From contig NZ_AP013042.1 of the NCBI RefSeq assembly GCF_001547755.1, positions 62,001 to 126,000 on the forward strand: 64,000 nucleotides of DNA, written 5' to 3'. The position numbers were made by a program, and so were the translations under genes. Under the pieces are notes generated by a model. That model was not told the origin of the DNA. It worked only from the letters and a program-made list of their open reading frames with translations, and made no database searches. Positions 56,772-64,000 of the stretch are shown here, one piece after another (positions within the stretch are counted from its first letter, which is position 1; each line of letters starts with the position of its first letter). The stretch is from an endosymbiont of Bathymodiolus septemdierum str. Myojin knoll. Lineage in GTDB: Bacteria > Pseudomonadota > Gammaproteobacteria > PS1 > Pseudothioglobaceae.

Positions 56772-57509
56772 TTAATCTTCGTGGCAATGGTTGTGATGAT
56801 GCTCATAAGTTGCCATCAATTCATCCATTTGGTCGGCAAACAAATCGTTAAATTGACTGTCTTTAATAATGGTCTCTGGTTTTCCCATGCAACAAATATG
56901 GTGATATAGGCATAAAACCTGTGTTGATTCCTTCATCACCCGATGCAAATCGTGAGAAATCATCAATACCGCACAGCCCTTTTGCTGGTGGATGTCTTGA
57001 ATGAGTTTGTAGAGTTGCATCTGCCCACTGACATCCAAATTTTGTGCGGGTTCATCGAGAATTAACACATTTGGTTTATTTAATAAAGCACGAGCAAGCA
57101 AAACGCGTTGCAATTCACCCCCTGATAAATTTTTTAACGGGGCATCTAATAGGTCTTCAATTCCTGTTAATTGTGCTGTTTCATGCAAAAAATATCGCTC
57201 AACTTTTAAATTTAAATTAAGAAAATCAATGACAGAAATCGGAATAAACGGATTTGGCGTAAAAGTCTGCGGCGTATAGCCCAATCTAATATTTTTTGAG
57301 CGTTTAACGCGACCACTATCCGCCTTAATCAAGCCTAATAAAACTTTAATCAGCGAACTTTTTCCAGCCCCATTTGGACCAATCACCGTGACAAAATCAC
57401 CTTGCTGTAACTCAAAACTAACTTTGTCCAGCACGCTTTTCCCTTGATGTGTTAGACTGATATCGTGAGCGCTAATCAATGTTTGTGAGTCTTTCATATT
57501 GTCATTCAA
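56772..57509 (-). CDS. znuC: Zinc ABC transporter ATP-binding protein (ZnuC-like)
   Basis: 245 residues. Walker A GPNGAGKSS, signature LSGGELQRVLLARALL, Walker B VLILDEP and switch His in MISHDLHRV. The His-rich tail (HHHNHCHED) and CCMGKPE block are typical of ZnuC. No znuA or znuB is adjacent in the window. A second in-frame start lies at the fifth codon. Confidence 0.9.
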   Translation of the reverse strand: MNDNMKDSQTLISAHDISLTHQGKSVLDKVSFELQQGDFVTVIGPNGAGKSSLIKVLLGLIKADSGRVKRSKNIRLGYTPQTFTPNPFIPISVIDFLNLNLKVERYFLHETAQLTGIEDLLDAPLKNLSGGELQRVLLARALLNKPNVLILDEPAQNLDVSGQMQLYKLIQDIHQQKGCAVLMISHDLHRVMKESTQVLCLYHHICCMGKPETIIKDSQFNDLFADQMDELMATYEHHHNHCHED

Positions 57510-57552
57510 AATAACACCTATTTTATACTGTTGATGGGTAAAATTTTCCCCT

Positions 57553-60285
57553 ATGCCACATAAACTTATATTACTTGACGGTTCAGCCTTTTTATTTAGG
57601 GCTTATTTTTCCACGATTTCACAAAATCTTACCAATGATGCGGGTTTTCCAACGGGTGCAATGTTTGGCGTTATCAACGCTATCAAACAATTGCAACGGA
57701 AATACCCAGAGGCAAAAATGATTGCCATTTTTGACGCCAAAGGCAAAAACCATCGCCACGAACTTTATTCAGATTATAAAGCCCATCGCAAGCCTGCTGA
57801 AGACGATTTAGTGGTGCAAATCGAGCCTTTATATGAAATCATTCGCGCTATGGGTCTTCATTTTATGTGTGTGCCCAGCGTAGAGGCGGATGATGTGATT
57901 GCGACTTTGGCAAAGATTGCTGATAAACGCCAAATCAAAACTATCATTGCCAGTGGCGATAAAGATTTGATGCAGTTGGTCAGTGACAACATTACTCAAT
58001 TGGATATGAAGGGGCAATTATACGACCGCCAAGCCGTGATTGAAAAAATGGGTGTTGCTCCTGAATGCATTTTAGACCTATTAGCGCTCACGGGTGATAG
58101 TGCAGATAACATTCCTGGGGTACCGAGTGTTGGGCCAAAAACAGCAGTCAAATGGTTAGAGAAATTTGAAACTATTGAGGGTGTGAAAGACAATGCCGAA
58201 CAAATAGGTGGAAAAGTTGGCGAAAAACTGCGTGACAGTTTTGATAAATTAGACCTGTCTTACCAATTGGTTAAGCTCAAGTCTGATGTTGAATTACCAT
58301 GCAATATCTTAGACGATGAGCCTGGCGTTGACAATGTAAAACTTGCCAATCTATACCAGCAATATGGTTTTGCAATGTGGTTGAAGCAGTTAGATGGCAC
58401 AACCCCCACACCTGTTCAGACGCCACAACCAACCGAACCTGCTGCCGAAGTAGAACGCCCCTCTACTGAGTGGCTAAACGACTACACTCAAACCACTATA
58501 TTCGCACAATCCGATTTTGATAATTTGATCAAACGCCTAGAATCGTGCAAGACTTTTGTCTTTGATTTAGAAACCACCTCATTAGATTATATGAACGCCA
58601 AAATCGTTGGTTGGGTATTCTTAGTTGATAAAGACAGTTTCTACATCCCTGTTGCCCATGATTATTTGGATGCGCCACAACAATTGAATTTTAACGCTGT
58701 ATTAAATATTTTAAAGCCGATTTTAGAAAGCAATACCATCGGCAAAATTGGACAAAATCTTAAATACGACAGTCACATTTTGGCCAATTATCAAGTAACT
58801 TTGCAACATATTGCCGACGACACTATGATAAAGTCTTACTGTCTAAATTCAGTTGCCACTCGTCATAATATGGACGATTTATCTGAGCATTATTTGGGGC
58901 ATAAAACCATTCATTTTGCCGATGTTGCTGGCAAAGGTAAAAAGCAACTGTCGTTTAATCAAGTTAATTTGGAAGTCGCCGCCCCATACGCCTGTGAAGA
59001 TGTCATTGTCACCCACAGACTTAATGAAGTGTTGGCTAATGCGTTGGTTAAATTCCCTGATTTATACAAACTTTATCTAAAAATAGAACTGCCTCTCATT
59101 CCCATCTTGGTGCGAATGGAGCGCAACGGCGTGGCATTAGATGTACAAGCCCTTGCCACCCAACAAGTGGATATCGTCAAACAAATGGCAGATATTACCA
59201 CGCAAGTGTTTGCATTAGCGGATAAAGAATTCAACTTAGAGTCGCCAAAACAAGTCGGTGAGGTGTTATTCTCAGAAGAGGGCTTGGGTTTAGAAGCCAA
59301 AAAGAAAACCCCAAAAGGTGTGCCTTCCACTAACGAAGAGGCATTGAGGTTATTAGACCATCCTGTTGTTGATTTAATCCTCAGTTACCGCGCCCTGACC
59401 AAACTCAATTCTACCTATCTTGAGGCCTTACCAAAACAAGTTGATTTGCACACCAAACGCCTACATACTTCTTATCATCAGGCTTTAACTGCCACAGGTC
59501 GCTTATCTTCCTCTAATCCAAACTTGCAAAATATTCCGATTCGCTCTGAGCAAGGTGCTCGTATCCGTGGTGCTTTTATCGCCCGCGAGGGCTGTAAAAT
59601 CCTCGCTGCCGATTACTCACAAATCGAACTACGAATTATGGCACATATCTCTCAAGACACCCATTTATTAGATGCTTTCAACAACGATATGGATGTCCAT
59701 AGTGCCACTGCATCAATGATGTTCGGCATCCCCATTGACGAAGTTACCAAGGACCACCGTCGCAAAGCCAAAGCCATTAATTTCGGACTCATCTATGGCA
59801 TGAGTGCGTTTGGTCTTGCCAAACAAATTGACATTTCTCGCACAGAGGCTAAGCAATACATTGACGCTTATTTTGCTAATTATCCTGGCGTCGCCCAATA
59901 TATGGAAAACATAAAAGAAACCGCCAAATCCCAAGGCTTCGTAGAAACCGTCCTAGGTCGTCGCCTCTATCTCCCCCAAATTAATCACAAAAACAAAATG
60001 CTGCAACAGCACGCCTTACGCACCGCCATTAATGCCCCGATGCAAGGCTCTTCTGCCGACATCATTAAAAAAGCCATGATTGATGTCAACAACTGGATTG
60101 GCAAAGATAATCCTGATATTAAAATGATTATGCAGGTGCATGATGAATTGGTGTTTGAAGTTAAAGATTCAAGGATAGATGAGTTTGCTCAGAAAATACA
60201 AAGTCTGATGGAAAATGCACACGGACTAGATATTCCGCTAAAAGTGGACGCGGGTATTGGTGATTCTTGGCAGCAGGCACACTAA
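57553..60285 (+). CDS. polA: DNA polymerase I
   Basis: 910 residues. The order is: 5' nuclease domain (1 to about 290), 3'-5' exonuclease-like domain with FDLETTSLDYM (about 315-510), and polymerase domain with motif A DYSQIELRIMAH, motif B RRKAKAINFGLIYGMS and motif C QVHDELVFEV. The DxE pair of the exonuclease is kept, so proofreading is probably active. Complete. Confidence 0.97.
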   Translation: MPHKLILLDGSAFLFRAYFSTISQNLTNDAGFPTGAMFGVINAIKQLQRKYPEAKMIAIFDAKGKNHRHELYSDYKAHRKPAEDDLVVQIEPLYEIIRAMGLHFMCVPSVEADDVIATLAKIADKRQIKTIIASGDKDLMQLVSDNITQLDMKGQLYDRQAVIEKMGVAPECILDLLALTGDSADNIPGVPSVGPKTAVKWLEKFETIEGVKDNAEQIGGKVGEKLRDSFDKLDLSYQLVKLKSDVELPCNILDDEPGVDNVKLANLYQQYGFAMWLKQLDGTTPTPVQTPQPTEPAAEVERPSTEWLNDYTQTTIFAQSDFDNLIKRLESCKTFVFDLETTSLDYMNAKIVGWVFLVDKDSFYIPVAHDYLDAPQQLNFNAVLNILKPILESNTIGKIGQNLKYDSHILANYQVTLQHIADDTMIKSYCLNSVATRHNMDDLSEHYLGHKTIHFADVAGKGKKQLSFNQVNLEVAAPYACEDVIVTHRLNEVLANALVKFPDLYKLYLKIELPLIPILVRMERNGVALDVQALATQQVDIVKQMADITTQVFALADKEFNLESPKQVGEVLFSEEGLGLEAKKKTPKGVPSTNEEALRLLDHPVVDLILSYRALTKLNSTYLEALPKQVDLHTKRLHTSYHQALTATGRLSSSNPNLQNIPIRSEQGARIRGAFIAREGCKILAADYSQIELRIMAHISQDTHLLDAFNNDMDVHSATASMMFGIPIDEVTKDHRRKAKAINFGLIYGMSAFGLAKQIDISRTEAKQYIDAYFANYPGVAQYMENIKETAKSQGFVETVLGRRLYLPQINHKNKMLQQHALRTAINAPMQGSSADIIKKAMIDVNNWIGKDNPDIKMIMQVHDELVFEVKDSRIDEFAQKIQSLMENAHGLDIPLKVDAGIGDSWQQAH

Positions 60286-60287
60286 AA

Positions 60288-60737
60288 ATGAAAAAATTTA
60301 ATCAAAACAATTTTATTAAAAGGCTATCTGAAAATATAATGTCTGAAGCTGAATTTGATCAGTGGATGGATAATGAAAAAAATTGGAATGATAATAGGAC
60401 TAGAAATAATACTAGAAAACATGCTGACACTCATTGGAATAAAATAAGAAGGGTATTTAATGAGGCACATAAAAACCACAATACAGCTAACCCAGATGAA
60501 GAAAATCAATTAAATAAAAACTTTTTAAATAAGCGTATTGGATTGGAAGAGTATTTTAATAGGCTAAAAAACGGTCCTATGTCTGATGAGACATTTAAAA
60601 AGATATGTTCCTCTGATAACACCTCATCTGAGTTTAATGAATACAAAAAGAATGGAGAGAAAAACAAGAATAAAAAAGTTGTTTTTTATAATTTAATAAG
60701 AAAATATATTAACCACATTTACAAAAAACAGATATGA
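60288..60737 (+). CDS. Small Lys/Asn-rich protein leading the McrBC locus
   Basis: 149 residues from MKKFNQNNFI at 60288. I do not recognise it. The composition is strongly Lys/Asn, and two segments resemble each other (RLSENIMSEAEFDQWMDN and RLKNGPMSDETFKKICSSDN), suggesting a small internal duplication. It overlaps mcrB in ATGA, so it is coupled to it. Its AT-rich codon use differs from polA in front, marking the start of the transferred defence island. Confidence 0.65.
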   Translation: MKKFNQNNFIKRLSENIMSEAEFDQWMDNEKNWNDNRTRNNTRKHADTHWNKIRRVFNEAHKNHNTANPDEENQLNKNFLNKRIGLEEYFNRLKNGPMSDETFKKICSSDNTSSEFNEYKKNGEKNKNKKVVFYNLIRKYINHIYKKQI

Positions 60738-62950
60738 ATACAAAAGAAATACACGAAAAAGCATTTGGCGTTTACTTAAGATATTACGAGTCCACAAAAC
60801 AAACTTTTTATTTACGCAAGAATAAAACAAAAGAGTTGATTAATGGCTATTGGTTCCAAGGAAAGAAGGAAAATAATTATGTTGCTACTTCACCATTTAA
60901 ACCAGCTGATAACGATAATAAAACTCAAAGAATATGTTTTGTAATCAAAAATGATAAAAGCTGTTGTTTAGAATTTTCTTATAGGGCGTTTACTACAGAA
61001 GAAGAAAAATATCAAGACTTTTACAAAAGCGTGCTTGAATATTTTGATATTTCTTTTGGTAGCCTTAAAAATAGACATATTAAAAAAATCAATTATTCAT
61101 CCACTCATCAAAACTGGGAGACAGAATTACAGAAGTTTTTACATACAGATGTAAAAAAAATTATCGAGATTGCAAAAGAGCATAATGTTCCAGATGAATA
61201 TTTGTTTTTTTCAGATCAAGAGTTTGAAACAAGAAGGTCAGCTATCAATAAGATACAGATAGTGTTAAAACAAATGGATTTGTATGATGCCCGTTCTGGT
61301 GGTTTTAAAATTAATGCTAATGTCCATTGGCATTTTAAAATACTAGGCAGGGAGGGTGAAAAATCTTACCCCACTAAGGCAATCACAAAAAATATTGCTA
61401 GTGAAATAGACTTAGCTAACGAATACTCTACTCGTCAGGCAGAGTCTAATTTAAAAAGTATTTTTGGCAAATATGTTGGGTTTATTGATATTAATGATAA
61501 AGGATACACAATGACGGCATCAAAACAACCACTAAACCAAATTTTGTACGGACCACCAGGCACAGGAAAAACTTATTCTACCGTTGAGAAAGCGTTAAAA
61601 ATTCTCGCACCTGATGACTATGAGTTACAAAAAGAATCAATCACAAGTATTGGAAAATTAAAAGAAAAATTTACCCACCAGGTGGAATTTGTTACTTTTC
61701 ATCAAAGTTTTAGTTACGAGGATTTTGTGGAGGGGTTGAAAGCTAAAACTGAGAATGGGAAAATTTCTTATGAAATCGAAAACGGTGTTTTTAAAGAAAT
61801 TTGTAATAATGCATCATCAAAAGCAGAAATAACAAATGTAGGTATAGATCTTAAGACAGATATAACAATTTGGAAAATGTCTCTTGGTAGCAAAGGGGAC
61901 ACAGCAAAACAATATTTTTCTGAGGCTGAAGAAAGCGATTCTTTAGTGCTTGGCTGGGGTGAATTGGTTGATTTTACTGATTGTAAAAATAGAGAAGAAA
62001 TTAACGACAAATTAGGCAACAATATCAAAGCCTCCCAAGTTAATTATTTTAAAAATGAGATGAAAATTGGCGATATTGTTATTATTAGCGACGGTAACTA
62101 TAAATTTAAAGCTATTGCTGAGATTACGGGAGAATATTATTTTGACGAAGCGTCAGAATTGCCACAAAAAAGAAAAATAAAATGGCTACAAAAGTTTTCA
62201 AATTCTCGCCCAGTATTGGAAATCAGTAGCAAAAACTTTACGCAAACTACCATTAACAAGCCAAAACATATTGATAGAGGTAAGTTGCAAGCCTATTTAA
62301 CCGATACGCAAAGTATCGATAACAACAAGCCCTACATCTTAATCATCGATGAAATCAATCGTGGTAATATCTCACGGATTTTTGGCGAGTTGATTACCTT
62401 GATTGAGCCGAGTAAACGAACAGAAGAGGAGGAAGAAATATCCGTTAAATTACCTTATTCTAAAGATGATTTTTCAGTGCCAAAGAATCTTTATATTATC
62501 GGCACGATGAATACCGCTGATAGAAGTTTGGCGTTGATGGATACGGCACTTCGTAGGCGGTTTGATTTTATTGAAATGATGCCAGATGTCGGTTTAATTA
62601 CTAATGATTGTGGTGGTGTCAATTTACAAGAAATGCTAGAAACTATCAACCAAAGAATTGAGGTTTTGTACGACAGAGAGCATACGATTGGACATTCTTT
62701 TTTAATGGGTATTGATAATTTAGAACAATTACGAAACGCGTTTAAAAATAAAATTTTGCCGTTATTAGAAGAATATTTTTATGATGATTTTGAAAAAATA
62801 AATCTTGTTTTAGGTAACGATAGTTTTTATAAAAAAGAAACAAAACAAGTAGGAGAAATTAGTAAGGATATTTATCAAAAACAAGATATTAGCGAATTGA
62901 ATGCCGAATACTTTATTCAAATTTATTCACAGAAAGCTGATACGGAATAA
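60734..62950 (+). CDS. mcrB: McrB-type AAA+ NTPase of a type IV restriction system
   Basis: 738 residues. The N-terminal ~265 residues have no clear family and should hold DNA recognition. The AAA+ module has Walker A LYGPPGTGKTYST near residue 272, Walker B YILIIDEINRGNISRIFGE near 535 and sensor GTMNTADRSLALMDTALRRRFDF. An EVE/YTH-like domain (about 375-480, beginning TDITIWKMSLGSKGD with VLGWGELVDF) sits between Walker A and B. McrB drives DNA movement by GTP or ATP hydrolysis and passes it to McrC. The stop overlaps mcrC by one base. Confidence 0.9.
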   Translation: MNTKEIHEKAFGVYLRYYESTKQTFYLRKNKTKELINGYWFQGKKENNYVATSPFKPADNDNKTQRICFVIKNDKSCCLEFSYRAFTTEEEKYQDFYKSVLEYFDISFGSLKNRHIKKINYSSTHQNWETELQKFLHTDVKKIIEIAKEHNVPDEYLFFSDQEFETRRSAINKIQIVLKQMDLYDARSGGFKINANVHWHFKILGREGEKSYPTKAITKNIASEIDLANEYSTRQAESNLKSIFGKYVGFIDINDKGYTMTASKQPLNQILYGPPGTGKTYSTVEKALKILAPDDYELQKESITSIGKLKEKFTHQVEFVTFHQSFSYEDFVEGLKAKTENGKISYEIENGVFKEICNNASSKAEITNVGIDLKTDITIWKMSLGSKGDTAKQYFSEAEESDSLVLGWGELVDFTDCKNREEINDKLGNNIKASQVNYFKNEMKIGDIVIISDGNYKFKAIAEITGEYYFDEASELPQKRKIKWLQKFSNSRPVLEISSKNFTQTTINKPKHIDRGKLQAYLTDTQSIDNNKPYILIIDEINRGNISRIFGELITLIEPSKRTEEEEEISVKLPYSKDDFSVPKNLYIIGTMNTADRSLALMDTALRRRFDFIEMMPDVGLITNDCGGVNLQEMLETINQRIEVLYDREHTIGHSFLMGIDNLEQLRNAFKNKILPLLEEYFYDDFEKINLVLGNDSFYKKETKQVGEISKDIYQKQDISELNAEYFIQIYSQKADTE

Positions 62951-64000
62951 TGCAATTGCTATACATTCGTGAGTTTGGAAAAATTGTCAGGGGTGAAGAA
63001 AACGAACAGAAAAGTGTTGATGAGATAACACTCAATCGCAGTGCTTGGGATTTTTTGGCAAAGTATGCTGAGTCTGATAAAGAAGACGATAGATTTATTA
63101 GATTTGTTAAGTCTACAACCTTGAAAGTTAAAAATTTTGTCGGCGTAATCACAACACCTGATGGCACGCAGATTGAGATTTTGCCGAAAATTGAAGAAGT
63201 GGCAAATGACAAGAGCGTTGAGCAGAGTCGTTCTATTTTAGAAAAAATGCTCAAAGTAGTGAATGATTTGCCGTTTATTCAAACAACTGAAGCGGATTTA
63301 AAATTAAAAAACCGACCTTTGCCTGAAGTGTTAATTGGGTGGTTTTTAAAATCGGTTGATAAAATTATCAAGCAAGGTATTCGCAGGGATTATTTAAGAA
63401 TGCGAGGGCACGAAAAGTTTTTAAAAGGGCAACTGCAAACACATAAACAACTCAACGAACCGCCACACAAGCAGCATTTATTTCATATTGAGTACGATAT
63501 TTTATCGCCTAATCGATGCGAAAATCGGTTGATCCATTCGGCACTTTTGCAGATATTGAAGTGGAGTAAGGATTTTGATCATCAGAAAACGGCAAAGCAT
63601 TTTTTGATGCTTTTTGACGAAGTGCCTGCGTCTGAAAATATCAAAAATGATTTTAATCAATGGGCAAGTGGGCGAGATATGAATTATTATCAAAGCGTTT
63701 TACCGTGGTTGAAATTGATTTTAAATCAACAAAGCCCTTTTGCTTTGAAAGATAAAAACGCAGGTATTTCGTTTTTGTTACCGATGGAGGTTTTATTTGA
63801 AAGGTATGTGGCAAAGAAGTTGGCAGAGCGGTTGCCAAAGGGTTATAAACTGACTGAGCAAAAACCACAAAAACCTTTGGCGTATTTTGAAAATAACGGT
63901 GTTTTTATGATGAAACCAGATATTGTCATTTCAAAAATTTCAAATAAAAACCCTGTTTGCATCCTTGATACTAAGTGGAAGTTGATTGATGAAAATCAAA
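62950..64000 (+). CDS. mcrC: McrC-type nuclease subunit, cut by the window end
   Basis: The frame from ATG 62950 stays open for 350 codons to the right edge. The N-terminal region (IEILPKIEE) resembles the McrC part that contacts McrB. Near the end, MKPDIVI followed by CILDTKWKLID gives the PD-(D/E)xK nuclease core (Asp, Asp-x-Lys). It is needed for cleavage of modified DNA with McrB. Confidence 0.9.
   Translation, partial: MQLLYIREFGKIVRGEENEQKSVDEITLNRSAWDFLAKYAESDKEDDRFIRFVKSTTLKVKNFVGVITTPDGTQIEILPKIEEVANDKSVEQSRSILEKMLKVVNDLPFIQTTEADLKLKNRPLPEVLIGWFLKSVDKIIKQGIRRDYLRMRGHEKFLKGQLQTHKQLNEPPHKQHLFHIEYDILSPNRCENRLIHSALLQILKWSKDFDHQKTAKHFLMLFDEVPASENIKNDFNQWASGRDMNYYQSVLPWLKLILNQQSPFALKDKNAGISFLLPMEVLFERYVAKKLAERLPKGYKLTEQKPQKPLAYFENNGVFMMKPDIVISKISNKNPVCILDTKWKLIDENQ

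Overview
The window looks like a low-GC gammaproteobacterial chromosome of the sulfur-oxidiser SUP05/Thioglobus type, quite possibly a thiotrophic symbiont of marine invertebrates. This is inferred from gene content and order and was not tested by any search. The supporting signs are a Calvin/glycolysis run (tkt-gap-pgk-pyk-fba), a complete respiratory nitrate reductase locus with a DsrC-family protein, and many surface-protein and defence genes between short conserved operons.

Layout. 1-3.4 kb: apbE 3' end, rarA, crcB and a damaged HTH-phosphoribosyltransferase gene. 3.3-5.7 kb: glutathione synthetase gshB, cut in two by a fresh IS256-type element (26-bp inverted ends, 8-bp target duplication). 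5.7-11.3 kb: a diversity-generating retroelement (DGR). An intimin/invasin-like inverse autotransporter ends in a FISUMP/C-type-lectin-like variable domain (VR). It is followed by a small damaged ORF, a DGR reverse transcriptase with two lesions, an intact Avd and the template repeat (TR). A 42-bp copy of the gshB start flanks the cassette on both sides. 11.4-17.1 kb: tRNA-fMet-rimP-nusA-infB-rbfA-truB. 17.1-20.7 kb: an unknown gene, a KAP-like NTPase and purD. 20.7-22.8 kb: Fic protein with a large palindromic operator, and rnhB copy 1.

22.9-35.5 kb: leftward nitrate-respiration operon narK1-narK2-narGHJI, a NifM-like chaperone without its isomerase domain, a DsrC-like protein and an HPP membrane protein. 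It is divergent from a regulator that fuses a nitrate-sensing NIT domain to a CRP/FNR module. rnhB copy 2 lies beyond it, so two nearly identical 480-bp rnhB segments bracket the nitrate cluster as direct repeats. 36-39.4 kb: dolP, yraN, rsmI, a 2Fe-2S protein, coaE, tRNA-Met and tRNA-Thr. 39.4-46.7 kb: tkt-gap-(aspartic protease)-pgk-pyk-fba. 46.7-50 kb: mnmG-rsmG and an unknown membrane-anchored protein. 50-51.4 kb: an 11-unit Sel1-repeat protein. 51.4-53.4 kb: a type II restriction-modification pair next to a diverged relic of tatD. 53.4-60.3 kb: tatD, rluC, ubiA, dapD, znuC, polA. 60.3 kb to the end: a McrBC locus with an extra small leading gene.

The central discovery candidate is the DGR. 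VR and TR match over 178 bp with 20 differences, and every one falls on a template adenine. This is the signature of adenine-specific mutagenic retrohoming into a protein predicted to be displayed on the outer membrane. As assembled here the reverse transcriptase has a frameshift and an in-frame stop, so the system may have stopped recently, may be rescued in trans, or may contain an assembly error.
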